A stretch of DNA of 64,000 nucleotides, taken from positions 56,711,776 through 56,775,775 of the forward strand of contig CM037782.1 in assembly GCA_021229015.1 (NCBI GenBank), written 5' to 3'. This document shows positions 49,701 to 57,308 of this stretch, one piece after another; the first letter of the stretch is position 1, and each line of letters starts with the position of its first letter. The position numbers and the translations under genes are program-made. The DNA comes from Solen grandis. Lineage: Eukaryota; Mollusca; Bivalvia; Adapedonta; Solenidae. Under the pieces are notes generated by a model. That model ran no database searches, was not told where the DNA came from, and worked only from the letters and a program-made list of their open reading frames with translations.

Positions 49701-49926
49701 GTTCAGTGATAGCCCAATTCTCCCTTTTGACACAATCTGCAATCAATTGATGATTCATTGATTCAGTCCCATTCAGCCTGAAATGTGTCACAGTCAGAAC
49801 ATATAATTCACAAACTTACGTTATGATTCACCTGGTGGACTTGTACAACTGTTGGATTCATGGCTTGTAGGTCAGTCACAAAGGTCTGAGTGGCCATCAA
49901 ATCCAAATCGTCTTCATCTGAGTCAA
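22345..49926 (-). CDS. RFX3-like: RFX1/2/3-family transcription factor (15 coding exons)
   Basis: RFX proteins bind X-box DNA as dimers and, in animals, drive ciliary genes. The exons listed below join without a frame error into about 793 codons from the first in-frame ATG. That is longer than vertebrate RFX2/3 and shorter than RFX1. Order: glutamine-rich N-terminal region with [10 protein letters not shown] (aa ~85-95); [10 protein letters not shown] (aa ~180-189); winged-helix DNA-binding domain from VQWLIDNYE to [10 protein letters not shown] (aa ~190-263); RFX domains B and C (aa ~360-475) including [12 protein letters not shown]; dimerization domain D (aa ~477-650) with [20 protein letters not shown] and [20 protein letters not shown]; then a Ser/Thr/Ala-rich tail ending in a basic/acidic [12 protein letters not shown]. 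Invertebrates usually have one RFX1/2/3 gene, so assignment to one vertebrate paralogue is not meaningful. The N-terminus is uncertain. Confidence 0.95.
23037..23190 (-). CDS. RFX3-like: RFX exon 14 (dimerization domain)
   Basis: Encodes [20 protein letters not shown] and on to [11 protein letters not shown], among the most conserved RFX segments. The acceptor is GTTACAG and the donor GTATGG. One leading base completes the Ser codon begun in exon 13. Confidence 0.96.
23510..23718 (-). CDS. RFX3-like: RFX exon 13 (dimerization domain)
   Basis: Encodes [20 protein letters not shown] through [15 protein letters not shown], followed by two bases of a split Ser codon. The acceptor is GGTACAG and the donor GTAAGG. 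Confidence 0.96.
23873..24600 (+). mobile_element. Helitron-like tandem-core element, 3'-truncated
   Basis: Inserted in the RFX intron. It begins AACAAGAGGGCCATGATGGC and CGCTCACCTGAG, then holds about two and a half units of ~320 bp (GGTTGACCCAAGGAACATCT; GTTGCCATGGCAACCAGAG). It lacks the terminal hairpin end present in the copy at 40774-41872. Same family as 40774 and 55648. Confidence 0.75.
24601..25024. other. RFX intron, non-coding
   Basis: Intron remainder between the mobile element and exon 12. A possible decayed tRNA-like SINE lies near 24650-24710. Nothing else recognised. Confidence 0.4.
25025..25174 (-). CDS. RFX3-like: RFX exon 12 (dimerization domain)
   Basis: Exactly 50 codons, phase 0 at both ends. 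Encodes [20 protein letters not shown] to [10 protein letters not shown]. The acceptor is TTCCACAG and the donor GTATGT. Confidence 0.97.
25650..25747 (-). CDS. RFX3-like: RFX exon 11 (domain C)
   Basis: Encodes [20 protein letters not shown] and on to EEMVKTK, after two bases of a split Ser codon. The acceptor is CTACACAG and the donor GTATGT. Confidence 0.95.
25840..26385 (+). repeat. Dispersed repeat with ~115-bp units and hairpin end
   Basis: Three diverged units share ATCATGAGGAACANGAATAT, TAGGGATC and CAGTTTTTGAGATATAA. The right end carries the inverted pair AAGTCTCCAAAC / GTTTGGGAGACTT (26351-26377). It lies in the RFX intron between exons 10 and 11. Confidence 0.6.
26769..26923 (-). 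CDS. RFX3-like: RFX exon 10 (domains B/C)
   Basis: Encodes [20 protein letters not shown] to [17 protein letters not shown], with one base of a split Ser at each end. The acceptor is TCTTCCAG and the donor GTGAGT. The [10 protein letters not shown] core fixes the frame. Confidence 0.95.
26974..27215 (+). mobile_element. TTAA-flanked foldback MITE, copy 7
   Basis: Full-length 242-bp copy inside an RFX intron, only 50 bp from exon 10. TTAA is at both edges, and the hairpin arms CTGCGAGTAACTCGCAG are intact. Confidence 0.88.
27684..27772 (-). CDS. RFX3-like: RFX exon 9 (domain B)
   Basis: Encodes [20 protein letters not shown] and FWRNQSLDS, then two bases of a split codon. The acceptor is TTTTTCAG and the donor GTATGT. 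Confidence 0.95.
27860..28406. other. RFX intron, non-coding
   Basis: AT-rich, with fragments resembling the second MITE family near 27870-28030 (CACTTTACCTAATGAATAAT, GCAAACAGAGG). No exon recognised. Confidence 0.35.
28407..28800 (+). mobile_element. Dispersed element, GGACACAGATGCCCCC type, copy 2
   Basis: Same family as 15249-15790. Starts AGAAATGTGTTAGAGGACAC and ends CATTTTTGATGGGGGAATAA. It lies in the RFX intron between exons 8 and 9. Confidence 0.7.
29015..29234 (-). CDS. RFX3-like: RFX exon 8 (linker, Q-rich)
   Basis: Encodes [20 protein letters not shown], then [20 protein letters not shown] and on to MYREHAE (phase 0 end, donor GTAATA). QHQQFLDAS-like and YREHCEA-like matches to RFX1/3 fix identity. 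A second in-frame acceptor six bases downstream (TTCAG before ACC) could remove Phe-Arg. Confidence 0.93.
29745..29861 (-). CDS. RFX3-like: RFX exon 7 (end of DNA-binding domain)
   Basis: Encodes [20 protein letters not shown] to [20 protein letters not shown] is the wing and recognition end of the RFX domain. The acceptor is TTACTAG and the donor GTGAGT. Confidence 0.96.
30107..30288 (-). CDS. RFX3-like: RFX exon 6 (DNA-binding domain core)
   Basis: Sixty codons plus two bases. [20 protein letters not shown] leads to [20 protein letters not shown], the winged-helix core with the conserved basic RTRRLGTRG that contacts X-box DNA. The acceptor is TTTCTACAG and the donor GTGAGA. Confidence 0.98.
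32113..32290. repeat. SINE-like element, second copy
   Basis: TTTGTTTGTTGGATTTAACA, then CAGTCATTTGGAGACT-type sequence and ATGATACCACACCCAATCAC. This is the inverse of the element at 3378-3740 without its tandem expansion. Confidence 0.6.
33965..34665. repeat. Four ~175-bp tandem units
   Basis: Units share CCTGAACATATTAAAG, ACTGAGATATAAGCAT, GCATGCAAAACTTTAACCAA and a purine-rich AAAAGGGGACATAATTT. Starts are near 34025, 34205, 34378 and 34550. A separated fifth unit lies at 35941-36090. Confidence 0.75.
34670..35120. mobile_element. Dispersed element, GTGTCTGTGAGACAC type
   Basis: Starts AACAAGAAAATGTGTCTGTG with an imperfect palindrome GTGTCTGTGAGACAC. It has two internal units (AGTTTCATCAAGATGTTAAG and AGTTTCATAAAGATGTGAAG) and ends near GACGGACGCACAGACC-like CG-richer DNA. 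It interrupts the 175-bp repeat family. Confidence 0.5.
35250..35940. repeat. Four ~170-bp tandem units
   Basis: Units contain GACCAAGTTTTGAAAAGATT and GTAGGAGGAGTTGCGTTCAC. Starts are near 35400, 35545, 35720 and 35815. The array ends in a GACGGACGGACAGACTGAGA tract and GCAGGGGCATAAAAAGG. Confidence 0.7.
38431..38457 (-). CDS. RFX3-like: Candidate 27-nt RFX microexon
   Basis: On the - strand, TATATTTGTAG is followed by 27 bases and then GTAAGTACC, a consensus donor. It encodes DDLYNRSQE with no stop. It is a multiple of three and phase 0 on both sides, exactly matching the phase-0 junction between exon 5 (SPAT) and exon 6 (VQWL). Inclusion would insert nine polar residues just before the DNA-binding domain, at the place where vertebrate RFX2/3 carry an extra alternative segment. 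It is supported only by splice motifs, phase and position; it needs transcript evidence. Confidence 0.5.
38458..40233. other. RFX intron, non-coding
   Basis: Very AT-rich with A runs near 39370 and 39430-39465 and a GATGATG-rich tract near 38955-39020. No exon recognised. Confidence 0.45.
40234..40515. mobile_element. TIR MITE abutting RFX exon 5
   Basis: TTAACCCTTTACTCC at the left and GGAGTAAAGGGTTAT at the right form inverted termini 282 bp apart. The ends resemble the other TTAACCC families here. Its right end is about 50 bp from the donor splice site of RFX exon 5. Confidence 0.65.
40565..40720 (-). CDS. RFX3-like: RFX exon 5 (before DNA-binding domain)
   Basis: Exactly 52 codons, phase 0. 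Encodes [20 protein letters not shown] to [23 protein letters not shown] is shared with vertebrate RFX proteins. The acceptor is TTGTTACAG and the donor GTATGT. Confidence 0.95.
40774..41872 (+). mobile_element. Helitron-like tandem-core element, complete
   Basis: Begins AACAAGAGGCCCATGATGGC and CGCTCACCTGAG. About three units of ~310 bp follow, then a GACGGACGACGCACGACGGA tract and a terminal hairpin GCTCACCTTGAGCAC / GTGCTCAGGTGAGC, followed directly by TAAAA. A 3' hairpin abutting CTAA fits Helitron ends (CTRR), and non-autonomous Helitrons with tandem cores are known in bivalves; assignment is inference. Same family as 23873 and 55648. Confidence 0.75.
41873..42265. other. RFX intron, non-coding
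   Basis: Intron between exons 4 and 5 beyond the mobile element. Nothing recognised. Confidence 0.4.
42266..42350 (-). CDS. RFX3-like: RFX exon 4
   Basis: Encodes [20 protein letters not shown] and YQTTGGAQ. Its single leading base joins AT from exon 3 to make Ile. The acceptor is TGTTTCAG and the donor GTAGGT. It is a tyrosine/glycine-rich N-terminal segment; conservation is weak, so identity rests on phase and position. Confidence 0.88.
42351..44716. other. RFX intron, non-coding
   Basis: AT-rich with no repeat family recognised. A 17-base exon-like segment at 43907-43923 was considered and rejected on phase. Confidence 0.45.
44717..45657 (+). mobile_element. Second Helitron-like tandem-core family
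   Basis: Starts AACAAGAGGGCCAAGATGGC and CGCTCACCTGAG. Five units share AAGATATCATCAAGACAAAC and CTAGTGTGTAAACAAGATTT. It ends in hairpin GCTCACCCTGAGCTATGCTC / AGGTGAGC followed by TAAAA. The termini are shared with the 40774 family but the core is different. A relative with another core is at 59530-60330. Confidence 0.75.
45658..46266. other. RFX intron, non-coding
   Basis: No exon or repeat recognised. Confidence 0.4.
46267..47237. mobile_element. TIR DNA transposon remnant (~970 bp)
   Basis: The left end TACAGTGTAACGCCGCTGTA and the right end GCGATATAGCTGCAGGACAC (then TGTA) are imperfect inverted repeats. TA at both outer edges suits a Tc1/mariner-type TA target site. No transposase ORF is seen, so it is non-autonomous or decayed. 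Confidence 0.65.
47595..47736 (-). CDS. RFX3-like: RFX exon 3
   Basis: Encodes [36 protein letters not shown] and STNGQ, with split codons at both ends. [10 protein letters not shown] matches YPAQVQYVEG of vertebrate RFX1-3. The acceptor is TTTTGCAG. The donor chosen is GTATGA, because it restores frame with exon 4. Confidence 0.92.
48197..48302 (-). CDS. RFX3-like: RFX exon 2
   Basis: Encodes [20 protein letters not shown] and [15 protein letters not shown], plus one base. The acceptor is GTATTTCAG and the donor GTAGGT. It is a Gln/Pro/Thr-rich segment typical of RFX activation regions. Confidence 0.88.
48979..49640. mobile_element. Dispersed element, ACAAGAGCTGTCC type
   Basis: Starts AACAAGAGCTGTCCATAAAA. 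Three diverged units share AACAAGNATTCCAANTTTCA and AAAGGGGCATAATT. It lies in the RFX intron between exons 1 and 2. Confidence 0.55.
49820..49926 (-). CDS. RFX3-like: RFX first recognised coding exon
   Basis: Contains DSDEDDLDL, then ATG and [20 protein letters not shown] and on to NHN. The acceptor is CATTTCAG and the donor GTAAGT; an alternative in-frame donor 12 bases earlier (CAG before GTGAAT) would drop VNHN. Translation may start at the internal ATG (49895-49897) or in an upstream exon that supplies the first base of the split codon. An out-of-frame ATG upstream (ATGAAGACG) ends at a TGA overlapping the in-frame ATG, so it would be a short uORF if this is leader sequence. Confidence 0.82.
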
Positions 49927-51597
49927 CTGAAATGTATTTTTTTAAATAATCTTTCCAGGAAAAAATGAAAGATAAGTGGCAAAAAAACCACTCTGTATGA
50001 CAAGGTCTTAAACCTCACAATTATTGGATACCGTGAAAGTATAATTAGAAAACAAAAAGTAACAATTCAGATTAATCAGAGACAAGGACTTAGAAACAAT
50101 CAAAAGTCAAGACAAAAGAAGAAAATTTCTATGAAAAAAAAAAAGAATAATTTTTTTAACAAGAACAGTATTACTTAAATAAAATGTGAAATTATTCCTT
50201 TCATGTGTCAACCACAAGGGCTTTCTGCAAACTTGTTTAAACTTGATCAGCTGAAATCATTTTATTACTACTCAAGTTTCCATATGGCAAAACATTTGCA
50301 TTAAAATGTTGAGAAATTTTGTATTTTAAGTCTATATTGTGTTATATTGTTAGTAACAAAAAGTAATAGATTTCAATTTTAAAGCTGAAAAATACCAGAA
50401 ATAAAGAAAAAAAAAAAAAATTTAATTTCTTTGAAAAGTCCAGAAAGCTATAAATTATGTCATATCTTTTCCAAAATCTAGCAAACAGCAATTAACAGGC
50501 TTGGAAGAACTGCAGAAACGCCAGCAGAATGAGTTTTCATAAATTCTTATTTAAATGCAACTTTCTTATATTAAGTCCAACAAGCTTGGTACCGTTTGAA
50601 AGGTCCTGACATTCCTAACATTTCACTCATTTCTGCTTGAGGCAGAAAGCCCTAATTATTAGCACAATAACTAAGAGTTTAATTTACAAAACAACCATTT
50701 ATGGGGAAAACAAATATATATGACTGGATTTGATATGGTAAATCTATGGGGTACACACTGGAAATCTTGAACATCAAATCAATTGGAAAATGTGGGGTAA
50801 ATACCAAACTGACTCAAATGCTTGTCCAAAGCAGTATGGTACATCCATATCATCACACTTTGTCTTTCAGCACATTACTGATGATTACTCAGTACATACG
50901 GAGTACAAATAATAATTGGTAAGTACAAATTGGAAAATGTTGAAGAGTGACCAAATCTGAAAAAACATGATTTGTCTAAATGCCACTATTTAGCAAGTGA
51001 AATGTGGCATTCTGTCTTAAAAGCCCATTTTTTTCCAAAAGCAGTGTACCTTCTTCGGACAGAAAAGTAAAGTGATTGTTTGATATTTGTTAATAGATGC
51101 AATCTGTATGTACTAGCTGACAACATTTCTACAATGCATGTATCAGAAAAAACCATTACACTACAGATCATTCAAAGAACAAAAACACTTGATTTGCATA
51201 TTCCTTATCAAGGGTGTAAACATTTTTCAAATGCTACTCGCCCTGTAGGACAAGTGACTTGAAAAAAGGCACTCGCCCTTAGAAAACTTTCACTTGCCCT
51301 TAAATTCAAACAATTTTGAGTAATTTTTGTTTTAATTGAAAATAGTATCTACCTAATCAAGCTCACTCGGCCACACTTCCTGTTTGATTTGTAATAATTA
51401 AATGTTGTGATTTCCGTTTATCTACTCCTCTTCAATGTATCACCACCTCCCCATCACATACCGTCAAAACAGGAACTGAATATGCTGGTTTGCTCACTTT
51501 TACATGACATTTTCCAGGGGAATTAAGAGGTGTCTTCAATAATTTTTACCCTTCAAGTTTAGACTGTGTACCATAAATAGATTTAAAAAATGAATTA
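49927..51597. other. Non-coding upstream of RFX exon 1
   Basis: AT-rich. It should contain the 5' intron or leader of RFX, but no exon is recognisable. A short repeated phrase ACTCGCCCT / ACTTGCCCT lies at 51237-51300. Confidence 0.4.
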
Positions 51598-52995
51598 AGT
51601 GTTTCCCATGGCGCTGCACCATGATGCTCTTCTAGGGCCCCCGAAATATGCCATGCTGCCCTCTGATCTGGATTAACAACATGCCCTTTATTACCAGTGC
51701 TCCAGCAAGTGTGTAAAAGCAGGGCATGGCACCCTGTTGCCCTCCTGTCCTTTTATGATATGCTGAAGTCATGTGTCCTCCACACTGCCCCAGTGTAGAT
51801 GACGTCAGAATTGTAATTATATGGCATGAACCACGATTGGTCAAAGAAAATGACACCCTAAAGATATTTCTAGTGCATATTTTTTCTCGTGCACGTTCAT
51901 CGTTTACAATATTTACATTCAAAGAATGAACATTTTCACACGCACGCGTATATATGCATCATACAAGCATTAAAATAAAATTATAACAGTTTTCCTTATT
52001 TGGCTTATACCAAATTTCCAATATGCGTATTATGTAGAGATATGTGTAATAGATCATCTCTAATGAAAATTCGGTCATTATGCAACTGATTGACCCTAAA
52101 AACTAGAAGTGTAAACAAAACTGAAACCAATACCGAGAAAGTTCTTTTTTTCCAAATAAACTATTTTTTCTGAGAATTATGATGTTGAAATTGACAAACT
52201 AATATTTGTTGATGTGTAACTTTTACTCACATATACATCTACCTAATTGACTTGGTTTTCGTACTTCATAAGTGTGTTGACGACTGCTTCAGATTTTCTT
52301 TTTCACCGCAGTATCGGCAAGTCTGTGTGTTTCATGTGAGTCAAAATTCTTGACTGAGGCCAATATTCAGCTATTCTAATTCATATAACTGCAGATGATC
52401 TAGGTATCATTAAAAATACAAGTTTCTGCCTGTGCATTATTTACCAATAATGTCAATGGTTTTCACGTATCGTTGAAAAACCTGCCATATAATCTATTTT
52501 CATGTAGTTAAGTATGAATAAAGGGAGGTAATTGACTGTGTAATATTTGTAGATAGATCAATAATAAAAAAAATATATTTAAAATATTTCTTCATTAAGG
52601 TATATTTACATTAGTTCACTAATATTTATAAAAATTCATCTGATGAATAAGAAAAAAAAAAAGATTATCATCTAGCGTTTAATAAAAATAAGATTTATTA
52701 AAAAAAAAAAAAAACAGTACTGGAAAGAGTCTTGTTTGAAATTTATATATGCTGTTTATATAATTCTAATTTTTCAAAGGATAATTGTAGGACATTATTA
52801 TTATTGGATGTATTTGAGACAACTGAAATAAGTAACAGTAAATAAATTTAATTCACTTATTTAATGACAATATTATGATAATGAAATTAAAACATTTTAG
52901 TGCCCCCATTTGGGTATGAATATAATGCGACGCGACCGAAGTACCCTTTGGAGTAAAAAATTACCATGCCCCAACCAGACACTAAGGGAAACACT
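51598..52995. mobile_element. hAT-like TIR element (~1.4 kb), putative
   Basis: AGTGTTTCCC at the left and GGGAAACACT at the right are perfect 10-bp inverted ends of the kind seen in hAT elements. I see no 8-bp target duplication and no transposase ORF. The pairing could be chance or a decayed element. Confidence 0.4.
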
Positions 52996-53152
52996 AGTGC
53001 TGTTAATGTTTTTAGTATTAATCTAAAAGTGTCCACATTTATTTTATTTCAGAAATGTAAAGAAATGTGTGTTGATCATTTACACAATCCATTAATTTAT
53101 TTAATAACACCTTTTCTTGGTTAATTATTAAATGGAAGGATGAATGGATGAC

Positions 53153-53252
53153 NNNNNNNNNNNNNNNNNNNNNNNNNNNNNNNNNNNNNNNNNNNNNNNN
53201 NNNNNNNNNNNNNNNNNNNNNNNNNNNNNNNNNNNNNNNNNNNNNNNNNNNN
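53153..53252. other. Assembly gap (100 N)
   Basis: Exactly 100 N, a gap of unknown true size. Confidence 0.98.
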
Positions 53253-55647
53253 TCTTGGAAGAAGCTGTCTGATATAGGTCTTCCATCAAAACTTGTCTTA
53301 AGGATTATATAAGAATGTACATACACTGTAATTATGTGCTTGGTTTAGATGCATGTAGTTGTTGTTCTATAAAAAGAGTGACATGTACTGATAATTAAAA
53401 ATGTACAGTACTGATACAGATCCATTACTGTGCTATAATGGGAAGGCTGATATAAAATGATTCAAACTGTCACACTCATATCTTAAACTTGTTATTTATT
53501 GTCAGTTATTTTGCCATCCAATACAAGACAGTATCTAGGTTTGGGCCAAAATTTCTGGATCTCTACTATTAATGTGTTAAATAAAGCAATAAGCCTTGAG
53601 CAGTGTCTGTTTAAAGCACTGAATATTTATACCCCGCCCACTTCACTATGTAGATCGTCATGTCCCAGCCCATGCCGTTAAATCCCGTCCTACATTCAAA
53701 TAATATAGAGACAGGAGTATTATTTACCTGTAGTGATAGTTTTAGATTTAATTTCAAAATATAAAAAATACAGCAAAGAAGATCTAAGAAGTTGATATGA
53801 ATTGCGATAATCAGTGTTCTTCCACATGCAATTAGCTTGACATTATTACAAGATTGAAATAATTCCATTGCAATGGTAAACTCTGAAACACAGACACACA
53901 CAATTAATTCTTTGCAGCATATTTTTGTAGAATTTCATTGACATATGAGATTTTTGTTTGATTTTTGGATTTTAGGCTCAGCAGATGTATGGGCACCTGG
54001 GGCCCGTTTCACTAAACTTTAACTAAGCCTTAATTCACAGATGTAAAATAGTATATTTCCTGTGGATTCTTTCGCTACAAAAATTGTTGTGTTTGTAAAT
54101 TGCAATAAATTGGGCCATCTTTCTTCATGTTTAATTGTGAAAATAAGACAGTAGTTGACAATATGTAGTACAAGAGACTTACAACTAAGATAAAATTTGT
54201 TTGTAGGAAGTTTTCATTTTCCATACTATGGTTTTACTGTTTCTTACACCTCAAAGTTTTGCTCCATTAGTTACAGAATGTCTCAAAATGTTTCTCTTAC
54301 CTCAAATTTTGATTTTCATTTTAATTGTAAGATGAGGGAAGAAGGACTATTTGATAATTATTTGAATTTTTTTATAATGGATTTTATTTATCATATTAAG
54401 CCATATTTTTGTTCATTGGTTTTACACAGTAGGCAATATATTTAAGGAATGTTTCAGGTTTATTTGTGTTTGTTTTTTTGCCATTGTTTGTCTTTTGTTC
54501 TTGTTTTAATGAACTTTATATTGTCCGTTCACCTTATGAATATTCATGTACATTTTATGAATACTAATTTACTGAAATTTAAATGGTATATAAAACAATG
54601 GATTTTCTTTGTTGTGTAGAATCTGAGCCACATTATTGTATGAGCAAACCGCCCGAAACCCTAATCAGACAGCTCAAGGAAGGAGCTGACTGATGTGGCT
54701 CAAGGAAGGAGCTGACTGATGTGGATCTGCTTGGTTTATCAAGGAGTTAACTGTAAGGGGCATATGAAAGTGTACACGCACTGGTATTATGTGCTTGTTT
54801 TAGAGAGTTGTTTTTCAACACACACAGATAATTCAAGATGTTTACAGTTATATTATTCACCAGTTTGAATGTGCAAGAATTTCTTTATTTACAAATTGGT
54901 CAGATTAAGTGCATATATATATTTTTTTTTTTTTTGTTATTGAAGTGTTTTTATTGTCAGAGTCATTTCATAATAATGTCCAGTTTCTGTCGCCTATTAT
55001 ACCTCAATTGCCAATTGCTTGTTCATGATTTAATTAGGATTAGTTCTAAATTCTGAAATATGAATTGCTCAATATTTTTGTTGTTGATGTTTATCATTTT
55101 CAATATGTGTTGCTACTGTAACATACCATCCAACGTGTAGATAGATTTTCACTGTGCAATATTTCATGTAACATTTGTAGTTTTTTATGTTGTGATAATT
55201 AACGTGTATAAGATTTTATTGTGCTTGGAATCGTATTCAGTAGAGACATAAGCTTTAAAAATATACATAAATACCACATATACTCTTCGTTAATGCCACT
55301 TGTCTGTTAACAATGCTGGTACAATAGATGACAAAATAATTTAATAATCCTTTACCTAATGAAAATTTCTTTGCCGTGCAGATCATTTAGAATCTGTGCT
55401 CAATACTGTATGAGCAAACAGAGCAGACAGGTAAGACAGCTCCTATAGGAGCCAATGTGTCAAAACAAGTTAATATGAGTTACAGGGTTAATTTTATTCT
55501 TTTTCACCTGAATGATGTGAATGAACAGTTTAATTCCTGTTCAGTTTATTTACTTCCTGGCTGCTCAAATTAAATAGATTTTGCAAACCAATAATACCTT
55601 TGAGTAAGTTATACAGCAATATTTTTTAGTCGGATCTGGTGTAACAA
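53253..55647. other. Intergenic or 5' intronic, non-coding
   Basis: AT-rich. It contains diverged members of the second TTAA MITE family near 54525-54760 (with a 22-bp tandem duplication of GGCTCAAGGAAGGAGCTGAC) and 55349-55490, and a TATA/GC-box-like site at 53624. Confidence 0.45.
53624..53641 (-). promoter_or_regulatory. GC box next to TATA box, candidate promoter
   Basis: On the - strand GTGGGCGGGGTATAAATA places an Sp1-like GC box directly before a consensus TATA box. It lies 3.7 kb upstream of the first RFX coding exon and in the same orientation. It could be an RFX promoter or a chance match; no CpG-rich island surrounds it. Confidence 0.2.
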
Positions 55648-57308
55648 TTTTTAGCTCACCTGAGCACAAAGTGCTCAAGGTGAGCTTTTGTGATCGCCCT
55701 TCGTCCGGCGTCCGTCGCCATGCGTCGTGCGTCGTCCGTCGTCAACAATTTGCTTTAGACGACATCTCCTCTGAAACCGCTGGACAGAATTTAATGAAAC
55801 TTGGCAGGAATTTTCCTTGGGTGAGGCTCTACAGAAGTTGCTAAAATAAAGTTGATCCATGAAGAACTCTGGTTGCCATGGCAACAAAAAGAAAAATAAT
55901 TTGAAAACTTTAACAATCATCTCCTTCAAAACTACTGGCCAGATTTCAAAATAATTTGGTACAGATGTTCCTTGGGTCAACCTCTACCAAAGTTGCTAAA
56001 ATTATTCCGATCTGTAAAAAAACATGGCCGCCAAGGGCGGGGCTTATTTGCCTTATATGTATATAGAGAAACCTTTAAACAACATCTCCTCTGAAACCAC
56101 TAGACAGAATTTGATTAAACGTGGCAGGGATGATCCTTGGGTCAACCTTCACAAAATTTGCTAAAATAAAGTTGATCCATGTAGAACTCTGGTTGCCATG
56201 GCAAGAAAAAGAAAAAAAAATGAAAACTTTAAAAATCATCTTCTTCAAAACTACTGGCCAGATTTTAAAATAAATTGGTACAGATGTTCCTTGGGTCAAC
56301 CTCTACCAAAGTTGCTAAAATAATTCTAATCCGTAAAAAAACATGACCGCCAGGGGCGGGGCTTATTTGCCTTATATGTATATAGAGAAACCTTTAAACA
56401 ACATCTCCTCTGAAACCACTAGACAGAATTAGATTAAACTTGGCAGGGATGATCCTTGGGTCAACCTTCACAAAAGTTGCTAAAATAAAGTTGATCCATG
56501 TAGAACTCTGGTTGCCATGGCAACAAAAAGAAAGAAAAATGAAAACTTTAAAAATCATCTTCTTCAAAACTACTGGCTAGATTTTAAAATAATTGGTACA
56601 GATGTTCCTTGGGTCAACCTCTAACAAAGTTGCTAAAATAATTTTTATCTGTTAAAAAACATGGCGGCCAGGGGCGGGGCTTATTTGCCTTATATGTATA
56701 TTGAGAAACCTTTAAACAACATCTCCTCTGAAACCACTGGACAGAATTTGATTAAACTTGGCAGGGATGATCCTTGGGTCAACCTTCACAAAAGTTGCTA
56801 AAATAAAGTTGATCCATGTAGAACTCTGGTTGCCATGGCAACAAAAAGAAGAAAAAAATATGAAAACTTTAAAAATCATCTTCTTCAAAACTACTGGTCA
56901 GATTTTAAAATAAATTGGTACAGATGTTCCATGGGTCAACCTCTACCAAAGTTGCTAAAAAAAATTCTGATCCGTAAAAACAAATGGCCGCCAGGGGCGG
57001 GGCTTATTTGCCATATATGTATAAAGGGAAAACTTTAATCAACATTTCCTCTGAAACCACTGGACAGAATTTGATTAAACTTGACAGGAATGATCCTTGG
57101 GTCAACCTTCACAAAAGTTCCTAAAATAAACTTGATCCATATAGAACTCTGGTTGCCATGGCTACAAAAAGAAAAAAAATATGAAAACTTTAAAAATCAT
57201 CTTCTTCAAAACTACTGGCCAGATTTTAAAATAAATTGGAACAGATGTTCCTTGGGTCAACCTATTTATCTCAGGTGAGCGATTTAGGGCCATCATGGGC
57301 CTCTTGTT
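55648..57308 (-). mobile_element. Helitron-like tandem-core element, longest copy
   Basis: In - orientation relative to the 40774 copy. It begins with the terminal hairpin AGCTCACCTGAGCAC / GTGCTCAAGGTGAGCTT and a CGTCGTGCGTCGTCCGTCGT tract. About five units of ~318 bp follow (AACATCTCCTCTGAAACCAC; CTCTGGTTGCCATGGCAACA), and it ends CTCAGGTGAGCG, then GGGCCATCATGGGCCTCTTG. Coding-like ORFs inside repeat in every unit and are by-products of the tandem core. Confidence 0.8.

Noticed and set aside
53611..53670. Chromodomain-like phrase IYIVKWAGY on the - strand
   Set aside because: The frame is short, has no further chromodomain residues and is not continued by an obvious exon. It coincides with the GC/TATA-like tract, so it is probably chance.
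55675..57278. Recurrent ORFs of 60-100 codons with similar protein sequences
   Set aside because: They are translations of the ~318-bp tandem core of a mobile element, repeated in each unit and on both strands. There is no independent evidence of coding.
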